Positions 1 through 8,412 are shown, numbered from the stretch's first letter. The stretch: 64,000 nucleotides of DNA from Parabacteroides sp. PF5-6 (GCF_029504695.1 NZ_JAQFIN010000001.1:474414-538413), one strand, 5' to 3'. Numbers and translations: made by a program. The notes: generated by a model not told the origin, from the letters alone.

Positions 1-4
1 GAGC

Positions 5-32
5 TAGGAAAAGGAGGATAACCCTTTTCCTA
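5..32. terminator. Short perfect hairpin, possible terminator
   Basis: The 10-base arms TAGGAAAAGG (5-14) and CCTTTTCCTA (23-32) are exact reverse complements around an 8-base loop. The gene it would serve lies left of the window. There is no clean T tract after it, so the terminator role is inferred from shape and position alone. Confidence 0.35.
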
Positions 33-37
33 TATTC

Positions 38-133
38 CTATGAATTCCTATGAGTTCTTATGAATTCTTATGAGCTCCTAACTCTCCTATGAATTCCTAT
101 GAGTTCTTATGAGTTCTTATGAGTTCCTATGAT
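38..133. repeat. Decamer repeat array (TATGARYTCY)
   Basis: About nine near-identical 10-base units of the form TATGAATTCC, TATGAGTTCT or TATGAGCTCC run head to tail, with one interruption near 80-88. The same unit occurs in both orientations at 13106-13290 at the other intergenic array, so it is a repeat family of this genome and not a local accident. No coding role is seen. Confidence 0.8.
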
Positions 134-178
134 TTAGTTAATTAAACTAAAATCCCCTCCGCCCACCCGGAAACCTTT

Positions 179-186
179 TATCTTTG
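179..186 (+). promoter_or_regulatory. Bacteroidota -7 promoter element (TATCTTTG)
   Basis: TATCTTTG matches the TAnnTTTG -7 element of Bacteroidota sigma-ABfr promoters. It ends four bases before the ATG at 190, so transcription should begin at or beside the start codon and the mRNA would be leaderless. No clear TTTG -33 element is seen about 20 bases upstream. Confidence 0.55.
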
Positions 187-189
187 CAA

Positions 190-633
190 ATGATGAGGAA
201 GATACCTACATATCTGTTTGTTCTCTTGATGGCTGCTTTGGTGTTTTACGGAGGGGCCGGGGTGAACGTGGCTTCTTTCTGTTGCCAGGACTGCCGGGCG
301 GAAGGTGTGGAGATCTTGGCCGGCGACAGATGCTGTGAGGTACATGGGCATACACATCATCTGGAACATGAAACCGTAGAACATACCAACGATTCATTCG
401 ATCATTCCCATGAAAAATGCTGTCACATGAGCCGGATCTCTTTCGATTGGGGATCGGAAAAGGTGTCTATCGACAGCCCGCAACCTGTTACTTTCGATCT
501 GTTGACCGACGGATCATTCGATATTTCAGTTATTCCACTTCCTTTTGTCGAAGAGAGGACTTCGGTGATGCCCAATGGGCCGCCACTCCCGCCCAGGGTT
601 TATCTTTCTCTTCTTACCACTCTCCTGATTTAG
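190..633 (+). CDS. Small Cys/His-rich exported protein, HYC_CC_PP-like
   Basis: The protein has about 147 residues with an N-terminal signal or membrane segment (TYLFVLLMAALVFYGG). It has clustered metal-ligand residues: CCQDC, DRCCEVHGHTHH, a His-rich stretch and HEKCCH. The C-terminus is proline-rich (NGPPLPPRVYLSLLTTLLI). The Cys pairs followed by a PP-rich end resemble the small Bacteroidota HYC_CC_PP family, which is often found beside TonB receptors and heavy-metal carriers; that match is from memory. An upstream TTG at 184 is in frame but lies inside the -7 element, so ATG 190 (or 193) is preferred. The neighbours are a receptor and an HMA protein, which suggests metal, probably copper, sensing or binding in the envelope. 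Confidence 0.65.
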   Translation: MMRKIPTYLFVLLMAALVFYGGAGVNVASFCCQDCRAEGVEILAGDRCCEVHGHTHHLEHETVEHTNDSFDHSHEKCCHMSRISFDWGSEKVSIDSPQPVTFDLLTDGSFDISVIPLPFVEERTSVMPNGPPLPPRVYLSLLTTLLI

Positions 634-636
634 CGG

Positions 637-763
637 AGCTGAGGCTTTATAAGGGGCCAGCTACGTCGTTACTTTCTTAAAGATATTCAGTCACATGCTT
701 CAGTATGCTCCTTCATATCTTTAATCAAGTGCCTCGTATCTGACCCCTTCTAAAGCCTCAGCT
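637..763 (+). repeat. Nested inverted repeat between metal-cluster genes
   Basis: The outer arms 637-659 and 741-763 are 23 bases long with only two mismatches (AGCTGAGGCTTTATAAGGGG at the left). Nested inside is a perfect 10-base pair of arms, TTAAAGATAT (677-686) and ATATCTTTAA (715-724). The RNA would fold into a long stem immediately after the stop of the upstream gene and 90 bases before the receptor start. It may be an attenuator, a processing site or a bidirectional barrier. It does not match a cobalamin riboswitch core that I can recognise. Confidence 0.7.
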
Positions 764-854
764 GTTTTGTGTGGTGGGGGCGCTGACTCGCCTGTATATA
801 GGTGTGATCAAAGGCTTCCCGATAAGTAAAAAAGTTAAATCAGAAGAGAAAGAA

Positions 855-3071
855 ATGTTGAAACAATTATATTTATGGATAGTTGGCTGTGTCCTTTGCT
901 CGTCGTCGGTATGGGCAGAAGGCATAGCGAAAGGATATGTGTTTGATGAGAGCGAGCAGCCGGTTATCGGGGCGAATGTGTATTGGGAAGGAACCCAGAA
1001 AGGCACGACTACCGATATCAATGGTTATTTTGAACTGGAGCAAAAAGGAGACAGCCGTCAGTTGGTGGTTAGTTACATCGGTTATGTGACGTCGACGACT
1101 ACGGTGACCAATCTGAATGCCCCGTTGCGGATTGTATTGAAAGGAGAGATCGAATTGGAAGAGGTGGTGGTCAGTGAACGCCGCATAGGTCTGATTGCAT
1201 CCCGGAGCAGTGTGTTACAGACCCAGAAGATCACGTACGACGAGATCTGCCGTGCGGCTTGTTGTAACCTGGCAGAGAGCTTCGAGACGAATCCTTCGGT
1301 GGATGTCTCCTATGCCGATGCCGCCACAGGGGCGCGCCAGATCAAACTCCTGGGTTTGTCGGGTACTTACGTGCAGATGCTGACCGAGAACTACCCGAAC
1401 TTCCGTGGCGCCGCTTCGCTTTATGGTCTCGACTACGTGCCCGGTGCCTGGATGGAGAGTATCCAGGTGTCGAAAGGAACGTCGTCGGTGAAGAACGGTT
1501 ATGAAGCTTTGGCCGGACAGATCAACGTCGAGTTCAAGAAACCGCCCACGGCGGATATCTTCTCGGCGAATGCTTTCCTGAGTGATGCCGGCCGTTACGA
1601 AGGCAATGCCGACGCCTCCTGGCATATCAACGATAAGGTCTCTACCGGCCTTCTGGTACATTATTCGAACGACAGCAAGCAGCACGATGGCAACGACGAC
1701 GGTTTCCTGGATATGCCTTTGAAAGAACAGGTGAACCTGATGAACCGTTGGTACCACAAGACCGATAAATACATCGCGCAGTATGGCGTGAAGTACCTGC
1801 ATGAAAACCGTACAGGCGGGCAAACGACCAAACACGGCCATTTCCCCGATCCGTATCAGATCAAGTTGCGTACCAACCGGGTGGAAGGATATACCAAACA
1901 GGCGTATGTCTTCGACCACGAAAAGGTGGAAAGCGCCGCGTTGATCCTTTCCGGCTCGTATCACGAGCAGCAAGCGATGTACGACCGCACGCCTTATAAT
2001 ATCTATCAGAATAATATCTATGCCAGTCTGCTCTACGAGAAAGAATTCTCACCCATGCACAGCCTGAGCACCGGCTTGAGCCTGAACTACGACGGCTTCA
2101 ACGAGAACCTGACCCAGGCAGGACAGCGCCAACTCTACGACCGTACGGAAGTCGTTCCCGGTGCTTATGTGCAATACACGTTGAATCTGAACGATAAACT
2201 GATCATGCTTGCCGGACTGCGGGCGGATTACAGCTCGTTGTACGACTTCTTTGTCACTCCCCGTGTTCACTTGAAATACAACCCGACGGAATGGTTCCAT
2301 ATCCGTGCTTCGGCCGGAAAAGGTTTCCGTACGGCGAATGTATTGGCCGAAAACAATTTCCTGCTTTCCAGCAGCCGCCGGATGGAGATCGCCGACAACC
2401 TGGATCAGGAAGAAGCCTGGAACACGGGCTTGAACCTGTCGTTCTATATCCCGCTGTTTGGCAAAGAATTGACATTGAACGGAGAATGGTATTATACGGA
2501 CTTCCTCAAGCAGGTCGTGGTCGATATGAATAGCAATCCGCATGCCGTACGCTTTTACAACCTGGATGGCCGGTCGTATTCGAACAGCTACCAGATCGAA
2601 GCGACCTATCCCTTCTTCCGCGGCTTTACGCTGACGGCAGCTTACCGTTATACCGATGCAAAGACCGATTACCGCAACGCCGAAGGCCTCACCACGCGGA
2701 TGAAGAAACCGTTGGTGAGCGATTACAAAGGACTGGTGACCGCTTCGTATCAGACCCCTTTGAAGAAATGGCAGTTCGACCTCACGGGTCAGTTCAGCGG
2801 GGGCGGCCGAATGCCCGATCCGGATCCGACCAATCCCCTGTGGGATAAGACCTTCAAGTCGCACCAAGTATGGAATGCCCAGATCACGAAGTATTTCCGC
2901 CAATGGTCGGTCTATGTCGGCTCTGAAAATATTTTCGATTATACGCAGTCGAACCCGATTGTCGACGCCGCCAATCCCCGGGGAGATAATTTCGACGGCA
3001 CAATGATCTGGGGACCGGTGCACGGCCGGAAGATCTATATCGGTATGCGCTTTAATCTCGAACGATTATAA
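855..3071 (+). CDS. TonB-dependent receptor with carboxypeptidase-like N-domain, metal cluster
   Basis: This is an outer-membrane TonB-dependent receptor of about 738 residues. In order it has a signal peptide (LYLWIVGCVLCSSSVWAEG), a CarboxypepD_reg-like domain (GYVFDESEQPVIGANVYWEG, GTTTDINGYFEL), a plug domain (GLSGTYVQMLTENYP, GLDYVPGAWMESIQVSKG) and a C-terminal beta-barrel ending in FNLERL. The reading frame is open 28 codons further upstream, but ATG 855 directly precedes the signal peptide and is chosen as the start. A CRAACC motif sits near the start of the plug. It lies between a Cys/His-rich protein and an HMA protein, which points to a metal ion or metal chelate as substrate. Copper is the likeliest by analogy with such clusters, but this is inferred. 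Confidence 0.9.
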   Translation: MLKQLYLWIVGCVLCSSSVWAEGIAKGYVFDESEQPVIGANVYWEGTQKGTTTDINGYFELEQKGDSRQLVVSYIGYVTSTTTVTNLNAPLRIVLKGEIELEEVVVSERRIGLIASRSSVLQTQKITYDEICRAACCNLAESFETNPSVDVSYADAATGARQIKLLGLSGTYVQMLTENYPNFRGAASLYGLDYVPGAWMESIQVSKGTSSVKNGYEALAGQINVEFKKPPTADIFSANAFLSDAGRYEGNADASWHINDKVSTGLLVHYSNDSKQHDGNDDGFLDMPLKEQVNLMNRWYHKTDKYIAQYGVKYLHENRTGGQTTKHGHFPDPYQIKLRTNRVEGYTKQAYVFDHEKVESAALILSGSYHEQQAMYDRTPYNIYQNNIYASLLYEKEFSPMHSLSTGLSLNYDGFNENLTQAGQRQLYDRTEVVPGAYVQYTLNLNDKLIMLAGLRADYSSLYDFFVTPRVHLKYNPTEWFHIRASAGKGFRTANVLAENNFLLSSSRRMEIADNLDQEEAWNTGLNLSFYIPLFGKELTLNGEWYYTDFLKQVVVDMNSNPHAVRFYNLDGRSYSNSYQIEATYPFFRGFTLTAAYRYTDAKTDYRNAEGLTTRMKKPLVSDYKGLVTASYQTPLKKWQFDLTGQFSGGGRMPDPDPTNPLWDKTFKSHQVWNAQITKYFRQWSVYVGSENIFDYTQSNPIVDAANPRGDNFDGTMIWGPVHGRKIYIGMRFNLERL

Positions 3072-3107
3072 ATCAAATCAATATTCACCTTTTAATATCT
3101 ATCAGTT

Positions 3108-3461
3108 ATGAAACGAGTTATTGTAGTTTTAATGTGTGCTTTGTTCACCTTCTCCCTGGCGTATGCCCAGGAAACGAAAAAGAAGGACAAGAAAGAAACC
3201 GTCACCTTCCTGATCGACGGTATGGACTGTGCCAACTGCGTCAAGAAAGTAGAGAAAAACATCGCTTTCGAAAAAGGCGTGACCGACCTGAAATGCGACC
3301 TGCCTACCCGTACGGCAGCCGTGACCTATCGTGCGGATAAAACGACGGAAGACAAATTGGTTGCCGCCTTCAAAAAGATCGGGATGGACGCCGTTGCCGT
3401 CAAAGAAGGAGAGACGCCCGCATCTTCGGGGGAAACAAAAGAACACAAGCACGCGCATTAA
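3108..3461 (+). CDS. Exported heavy-metal-associated (HMA) domain protein
   Basis: The protein has 117 residues with a signal peptide (VIVVLMCALFTFSLAYAQE) and one HMA fold carrying GMDCANC, with ligand cysteines C41 and C44. The domain continues through VTDLKCDLPTRTAAVTY to about residue 95, and the tail is His-rich (KEHKHAH). HMA domains of this type bind Cu(I), Hg(II) or similar soft metals. It starts 36 bases after the receptor and is probably co-transcribed. A periplasmic metallochaperone or scavenger working with the receptor is the likely role. Confidence 0.88.
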   Translation: MKRVIVVLMCALFTFSLAYAQETKKKDKKETVTFLIDGMDCANCVKKVEKNIAFEKGVTDLKCDLPTRTAAVTYRADKTTEDKLVAAFKKIGMDAVAVKEGETPASSGETKEHKHAH

Positions 3462-3486
3462 GACTTTCCTACCGTATATTTAGTCC

Positions 3487-3541
3487 TTTCGCCGTAGAAT
3501 TTTTATTCCCTAATTGGGAGCATATTAATTTTACGGCGAAA
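3487..3541 (+). terminator. Long hairpin after the HMA gene
   Basis: The arms TTTCGCCGTAGAATT (3487-3501) and AATTTTACGGCGAAA (3527-3541) are complementary except for one base. A smaller TCCC/GGGA stem lies in the loop. It stands 25 bases after the stop of the HMA gene. It lacks a long T tract, so its use as a terminator is likely but not certain. Confidence 0.5.
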
Positions 3542-3641
3542 ATGCGTTAAAACAACCGGTAGAACAGCTAAGTTTGATTCGAACAAACGAATAACCGTTT
3601 TAATTTCAATCTCATTAACACAGTTATTACGCTGAACGTTC

Positions 3642-3649
3642 TATCTTTG
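3642..3649 (+). promoter_or_regulatory. -7 promoter element for the sigma-factor operon
   Basis: TATCTTTG matches the Bacteroidota -7 consensus and is the only good match in the 325-base gap (3462-3786) before the ECF sigma gene. It implies a leader of about 130 bases. Apart from this and the hairpin at 3487-3541, I see nothing else in the gap. Confidence 0.5.
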
Positions 3650-3786
3650 TACGCTGTTCTGCATGGGGTAGAAATAAGAAAGGCTGTTTATCCCACTATT
3701 TTTTTCGCCGAATGCAGCGTTTAGTAAAAGAGTAACATCATTATAGGTGTACAGCCTCCTAACCGGGGCAGTCACGGCATGACTGA

Positions 3787-4317
3787 ATGGATGAGCAACA
3801 ACTGATAGAGGGTTGTCGGAAGGGAAATAGAAAAGCTCAGAAAGAGCTGTACGAAACATATTCCCGCAAGATGATGGGAGTTTGCCTGCGCTACGTCAAC
3901 GACAGGGAGACGGCTCGTGATTTGCTTCAGGATGGTTTCGTCAGAGTATTCACTTCGTTGGACTCTTATTCGGGCACAGGCTCGTTCGAAGGTTGGATGC
4001 GGAAGATCTTTGTTAATAGTGCGTTAGAATACCTGCGCCGGACGGATATCCTCCGGGATGCGGCCGATCTGGATCATACGGCTGAACTGGCCGGGGCAGA
4101 CAGCTCGGTGATTTCCCGGATGTCGGCCGCCGAATTGATGCAAGTCGTCAATGAACTGCCCACAGGCTTCCGGACGGTATTCAACCTGTTTGCCATCGAA
4201 GGCTATTCGCACAAGGAGATCGGGGAAATGTTGCAGATCACCGAAAGCACCTCCCGCTCGCAATACACCCGTGCCAAGCAGTTGTTGCAACGCAAGATTA
4301 ACACATTGTATGAGTAG
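3787..4317 (+). CDS. ECF-type RNA polymerase sigma factor
   Basis: This 176-residue sigma-70 family protein has only regions 2 and 4, which is the ECF layout. Region 2 includes YETYSRKMMGVCLRYVND, TARDLLQDGFVRVF and GSFEGWMRKIFVNSALEYLR. Region 4 includes LPTGFRTVFNLFAIEGYSHK, EIGEMLQITESTSRSQYTRA and the final AKQLLQRK. No FecR-type anti-sigma gene follows. Instead, 11 bases downstream, comes a membrane protein with a short cytoplasmic head that probably takes that role. It directs RNA polymerase to an unknown envelope or stress regulon. Confidence 0.93.
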   Translation: MDEQQLIEGCRKGNRKAQKELYETYSRKMMGVCLRYVNDRETARDLLQDGFVRVFTSLDSYSGTGSFEGWMRKIFVNSALEYLRRTDILRDAADLDHTAELAGADSSVISRMSAAELMQVVNELPTGFRTVFNLFAIEGYSHKEIGEMLQITESTSRSQYTRAKQLLQRKINTLYE

Positions 4318-4328
4318 AAAGAAAATAA

Positions 4329-5567
4329 ATGAAAGAGAAAGAAAGAGATAATATTGATGACCTGTTTCAGTCGAAGCTCAGCGAGTGGGAGATCGATGTG
4401 ATGCCACAGGATTGGGAGAGGATCGCCGATCGTCTGCCGCGGGCCACGTCTATCCCGTTCTATCGCAAAGCCACCTATTGGGCGGCCGCAGCGGTGGCCG
4501 CTCTGCTGATGGTGATGAGTGGTATCTACTTCTTTGAACAACAACCCGTCGGTGAAGCCATCGTTCAGGAAATCGAACGCCACACTGAAGCACTCAAACC
4601 GCCCGTATATACTGCACCATCGGTTACAACCGAGCAGCCCGTTATCGCTAAAGCGATGCAGGCAGCCCCAATACATAAGAAAAAAGAGGAACTCCCCTTG
4701 AAGGAGCGTGAAGATGAAGAAGTTGATCAGCCCTATCAGGCCGTTGAAGATGAACAGCCGATTTCTGTAACCGCAGGCGATGATGAAATGCCCGAGCAAG
4801 CTGCGGTTACAAAATCGAACGCCGGTCAGGCGGAAGTAACGCCGACAAACACCGTTTCTTCCGAAAAAGCCAAGCCACGGCGGTGGGGATTCGGTATGGG
4901 AGCCGGAGGCGTCTCGGTCGGCGCCAGCAATGTGGTGCCCAGCTATCTGGTTTCCACCATGGGATTGCGCGGCGAAGACCTCCTACTCATGAATGCCCCC
5001 TCCGGAGGAAGAGCCCTTCCCAAGACAGACGTGCACCATAATAAACCTTTGTCCTTCGGAGTAGGTATCAGCTATTATCTCAATAGCCGCTTTGCCTTGC
5101 AAAGTGGGGTAGCATACACCTATTTGTCCTCCGACTGGCAAACCAATGACGAATATAAAGTCAAAACGACGCAGAAACTTCATTTTATTGGCATACCTTT
5201 GGGGGTTACTTACAAGATAGCGGAATGGCAACGCTTTAATCTATACGCTTATGCCGGAGTTCAGATGGATCTGAATGTCGCCGGACGGCAAAAAGGAGAA
5301 TTGGTGCGCGACGCTTTGATAAGTGATGTGGTCATTGATAGCGAAGTACGTTCGGTACGTGAGAAAAAAGTATTACTTTCGGCCAATGCCAAGGTAGGAG
5401 TCAGCTATCCGGTCTTGCGCTTCCTCAGTGCATACGCGGAAGCCGGAGCCGGTTACTATTTTGACAACGGAAGCGCCTTGTTCGATAAGATGAGTACGAT
5501 GCCGACGATCTATTCCGAGAAACCGCTGAACCTAACCTTGCAAGCCGGTTTCCGCTTAGGCTTTTGA
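4329..5567 (+). CDS. Predicted envelope-spanning beta-barrel protein downstream of ECF sigma factor
   Basis: The protein has 412 residues in three parts. Residues 1-47 are a charged cytoplasmic head (IDDLFQSKLSEWEIDVMPQD). A single transmembrane helix lies at about 49-69. A Pro/Glu/Gln-rich linker runs to about 184, followed by a domain of amphipathic strands (from RRWGFGMGAGG to LNLTLQAGFRLGF) typical of small outer-membrane beta-barrels. Such a protein could tie a cytoplasmic sigma-binding segment to the outer membrane. Its position 11 bases after the sigma gene supports an anti-sigma or signal-transducing role, which is inference. Related sigma-plus-porin-like pairs occur in Bacteroidota. 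Confidence 0.7.
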   Translation: MKEKERDNIDDLFQSKLSEWEIDVMPQDWERIADRLPRATSIPFYRKATYWAAAAVAALLMVMSGIYFFEQQPVGEAIVQEIERHTEALKPPVYTAPSVTTEQPVIAKAMQAAPIHKKKEELPLKEREDEEVDQPYQAVEDEQPISVTAGDDEMPEQAAVTKSNAGQAEVTPTNTVSSEKAKPRRWGFGMGAGGVSVGASNVVPSYLVSTMGLRGEDLLLMNAPSGGRALPKTDVHHNKPLSFGVGISYYLNSRFALQSGVAYTYLSSDWQTNDEYKVKTTQKLHFIGIPLGVTYKIAEWQRFNLYAYAGVQMDLNVAGRQKGELVRDALISDVVIDSEVRSVREKKVLLSANAKVGVSYPVLRFLSAYAEAGAGYYFDNGSALFDKMSTMPTIYSEKPLNLTLQAGFRLGF

Positions 5568-5604
5568 CACAGTAAAACTATTAACAAACATATTAAATTA
5601 CTAA

Positions 5605-6381
5605 ATGAAGATGAAACAGATTAAGTTCGTAGGTGCAACTTTGGTTGCCGTTTTGATGTTGTTGACCTCATGTCTGGGCGAATCCAGTAATTCCGGGGAA
5701 TTGTATCACATACCGGGGAAAATTCGTTTCGAGAGTGGGAAGTTGTTGATCGAAACCTATTCAGGCACGTTCTATACCACGCAACTTTCACCCTATGAAT
5801 ACAATGAGGGCGATTGGGTATATATCGATCTATCCTATGATATGGATTCCGAAGAGAATGCGAATGCAGAAGCAAACGGTTATATCTACATCACCCTGTT
5901 GGCTAATCCGGTTACGGTGCAAAGAGCAGATATCAGTTATCGGGATACAACCCAATTGGCGCCGAATGAGATTGCTTTGACCTATGCTGCCGTAAATGTA
6001 GGCTATCCCCAGTATTTCATGTTGAATGGTGATTTGTTGATGAATTCGGTTTTCAAGGAACAAACCGATATCCGGTACAATTTCGAGATCTATTATGATA
6101 ACAATCAGGAGCCGTATCAACACGATAGCCGGAATACGTACACGTTCTACATCCGGGCGATCCGCACACTCGAAGGAAAGAGTCCGGAAATCGAATATAT
6201 GGTGCCTAACTACTACGAAGTGGAGAGTATCCTGAAATCGATTGACGTGAAAGAGCAGGCTGCCGGAAAGACGGAGTACAATATCGCCTTCCGATATATC
6301 AATAAGATCGACACGGAAAAAGAAGAATTTACCTGGACTACGCAGGATCCGATTCGCTTCCTGGTAAACACAGAAAACTAA
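5605..6381 (+). CDS. NigD-like lipoprotein
   Basis: The protein has 258 residues with a lipoprotein signal (FVGATLVAVLMLLTSC), giving Cys22-23 as the lipidation site. The mature part begins GESSNSGELYHIPGKIRF and has the beta-rich N-domain and C-domain arrangement of NigD-like proteins, with YIDLSYDMDSEENANAEANG and a late YNIAFRYINK segment. The assignment rests on overall pattern, not on a catalytic motif. It starts 37 bases after the barrel protein and may belong to that operon. The function of the family is unknown. Confidence 0.6.
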   Translation: MKMKQIKFVGATLVAVLMLLTSCLGESSNSGELYHIPGKIRFESGKLLIETYSGTFYTTQLSPYEYNEGDWVYIDLSYDMDSEENANAEANGYIYITLLANPVTVQRADISYRDTTQLAPNEIALTYAAVNVGYPQYFMLNGDLLMNSVFKEQTDIRYNFEIYYDNNQEPYQHDSRNTYTFYIRAIRTLEGKSPEIEYMVPNYYEVESILKSIDVKEQAAGKTEYNIAFRYINKIDTEKEEFTWTTQDPIRFLVNTEN

Positions 6382-6404
6382 GGATAATTGAAGTAACAAT
6401 CATA

Positions 6405-6457
6405 AAGAGGCGCAAGCATACGAAAGAACCGTACGCTTGCGCCTCTTCTTTTTTTAT
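6405..6457 (+). terminator. Strong intrinsic terminator
   Basis: The arms AAGAGGCGCAAGCATACG (6405-6422) and CGTACGCTTGCGCCTCTT (6430-6447) pair over 18 bases with one mismatch around a 7-base loop and are followed by a T-rich run. It closes the sigma factor/NigD operon. Confidence 0.92.
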
Positions 6458-6488
6458 GGCCTTTGTTTCTTTAATCGAAGATAGGAAC

Positions 6489-6496
6489 TATCTTTG
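6489..6496 (+). promoter_or_regulatory. -7 promoter element close to the start codon
   Basis: TATCTTTG lies 10 bases before ATG 6506 and 19 bases before ATG 6515. The transcript of the following lipoprotein gene would therefore have almost no leader. Confidence 0.55.
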
Positions 6497-6514
6497 TGCG
6501 GAAATATGGGAAGA

Positions 6515-7285
6515 ATGAAAAAAGATAGCATCGGTGTACTGTTTCTGTTGATCGCTATAGGATGGGTTTCCTGCATGGGCGAGAGCGAAGAAAAGACGAA
6601 CTATCAGCGCTATGGGGTTGCTGCGCTTCAGCCTGCCCCCGCTCTCTATACGACAGACGGGGAGATGGAACATATCATCACCTCTTCGGCCATGGATACC
6701 TTGGCGGATCTGAAAGACGGCGATTGTTTCCTGTTGCAGTTTCGGGCCAACCTGTTCAACTACGCAGAAGGAGAAGCTGTTGATGCCGATATCCATTCGA
6801 TCGAACCGATTGCCGCCTGGACACTGGAAGGAACGGAAGCCCAATTGCCGGATACGACGTTTGTCAATGTGGCCGAAGATACGGCATTGATCCGGACCGT
6901 GCAGTTTTTTAGTCCGGCCATCGCCAAGTCTCAACTGATCCGCAACCGCCTGTTCCTGCAACTGACACTAAACGATCGGCGGGAGACGCAACAGGAGAAC
7001 TATATCTTTCAATACAACCCGGCGGTTGTAGCCGAACAGAACGGACGTCGGATCTACGATCTTTATCTCCGGGCCGAACGCCGGGAAGCGAACGATAGTT
7101 TGATCGGCAAATGGATTCAGACCGAGGCGCTTGTCCTGGATCAGCTTATCCGCGAGGCCGGTGAGGCGGAAAAGCAGATCGGTAACGATTCGTTGCATAT
7201 CCGGTTGAACTACCCGACGGGCTTTAGCCTGGACTCTACGCTGGTACGGTGGGCTTCGGCAAACGTATACTCTATTGTGTTGTGA
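6515..7285 (+). CDS. Lipoprotein, NigD-like relative
   Basis: The protein has about 256 residues with a lipoprotein signal (IGVLFLLIAIGWVSC) directly followed by MGESEE. The mature part is beta-rich and ends with an Ig-like strand pattern (SLHIRLNYPTGF, LVRWASANVYSIVL). Size, signal and position after another NigD-like gene suggest a distant paralogue, but no firm family motif is seen. An in-frame TTG at 6494 overlaps the -7 element and is rejected as start. ATG 6506 is the alternative. It has its own promoter and sits behind a strong terminator, so it is a separate transcription unit. Confidence 0.6.
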   Translation: MKKDSIGVLFLLIAIGWVSCMGESEEKTNYQRYGVAALQPAPALYTTDGEMEHIITSSAMDTLADLKDGDCFLLQFRANLFNYAEGEAVDADIHSIEPIAAWTLEGTEAQLPDTTFVNVAEDTALIRTVQFFSPAIAKSQLIRNRLFLQLTLNDRRETQQENYIFQYNPAVVAEQNGRRIYDLYLRAERREANDSLIGKWIQTEALVLDQLIREAGEAEKQIGNDSLHIRLNYPTGFSLDSTLVRWASANVYSIVL

Positions 7286-7333
7286 ACTATTGGTTTATTT
7301 CACTATTTTTGTATCCTAAAGTGATGTGGCACT

Positions 7334-7900
7334 ATGTATAAAGATATTTTTAAATGGGTCGTTATGATCATTTCCCAGCCGGGCAAAGCGTGGGAAGCCT
7401 TGAATGAGAAGGAAGAAAAGGGGGATGAGTTCCTTTCCCGTTTTATTTACCCCTTGATCGGGTTATTGACTATCGTTGCTTTCTTAGGTATCTTATTTAC
7501 CCGCAAAGAATTTGATGTCGAACTGGCATTGAAAGCATCGGTGCGTACGTTATTAATCTATTTCGGGGGATTCTTCCTGAGCACTTATTTGTTGAATGAG
7601 ATATGGAGCGGATTCTTCAAGCGGGAGAAGAACAATCCCTTGTGTCAGCGCTTTGTCGGTTATTCCTCTTCCCTGATGTATGCATTGGGAGCCGTGTTGA
7701 TGTTGATCCCGGAGTTCTTCTTTTTGCAGATCTTTATCCTCTATACTTTTTATATCGTGTGGGAGGGAGCACCGGTGTATATGCAGGTCGAAGAAAACGA
7801 GCGGTTGAAGTTCTCCGTGATCTCTACCGCTCTGGTGATCCTGATCCCTACCGTCATCGGATTTGTTTTATATCTGTTGATGCCGGGATTGCGTTTTTAA
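7334..7900 (+). CDS. YIP1-family membrane protein
   Basis: This 188-residue integral membrane protein has a short amphipathic N-terminus (YKDIFKWVVMIISQPGKAWE) typical of the YIP1 family. About five hydrophobic helices follow, including YPLIGLLTIVAFLGILF, LLIYFGGFFLSTYLL, ALGAVLMLIPEFFF and VILIPTVIGFVLYLL. A promoter-like pair (TTG at 7280-7282 and TATTTTTG at 7304-7311, 21 bases apart) precedes it. It ends 12 bases before smpB, so the two may share a transcript. The bacterial function is unknown. Confidence 0.8.
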   Translation: MYKDIFKWVVMIISQPGKAWEALNEKEEKGDEFLSRFIYPLIGLLTIVAFLGILFTRKEFDVELALKASVRTLLIYFGGFFLSTYLLNEIWSGFFKREKNNPLCQRFVGYSSSLMYALGAVLMLIPEFFFLQIFILYTFYIVWEGAPVYMQVEENERLKFSVISTALVILIPTVIGFVLYLLMPGLRF

Positions 7901-7912
7901 ACGTTATGAATA

Positions 7913-8374
7913 ATGAAAGAAAAGATTCAGAATAATATACAGATCAAGAATAAACGGGCAACGTTCGACTATGAGTTGCTCGAAACGTTTACCGCCGGCA
8001 TTGTGCTGACGGGAACGGAGATCAAATCCATCCGACTGGGAAAAGCCAGCCTGGTGGATACCTACTGCATTGTGGAACGCGGCGAGGTGTGGGTGAAGAA
8101 TATGTATATCGCCGAGTATTTCTACGGCACGTACAACAACCACGTTGCCCGGCGCGACCGCAAGCTCCTGCTCAATAAGAAGGAGATCCGCAAGCTCACT
8201 ACGGCAGCGACGAATAGTGGTTTTACGATCGTCCCCACCCGCCTGTTTCTGACCGATAAAGGGCTGGCCAAGGTGGTCATCGCCATTGCCAAAGGAAAGA
8301 AAGAATACGACAAGCGCGACTCGATCAAAGAACGCGACGACCGTCGGGAAATGGACCGGGCCTTTAAGCGGTAA
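7913..8374 (+). CDS. smpB: SsrA-binding protein SmpB
   Basis: SmpB binds tmRNA and delivers it to stalled ribosomes for trans-translation. The 153-residue length is normal. Hallmarks are [38 protein letters not shown], the [12 protein letters not shown] segment and a basic C-terminal tail ([20 protein letters not shown]) that enters the mRNA channel. It follows the YIP1 gene by 12 bases. Confidence 0.97.
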   Translation: MKEKIQNNIQIKNKRATFDYELLETFTAGIVLTGTEIKSIRLGKASLVDTYCIVERGEVWVKNMYIAEYFYGTYNNHVARRDRKLLLNKKEIRKLTTAATNSGFTIVPTRLFLTDKGLAKVVIAIAKGKKEYDKRDSIKERDDRREMDRAFKR

Positions 8375-8412
8375 TAGCGATTAAAAACAGAAGGCACGAA
8401 GACATAGTACGG

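Noticed and set aside
2049..3023. Long antisense open frame over the TonB receptor (324 codons)
   Set aside because: It is a shadow of the barrel-coding strand, with no promoter or family motif.
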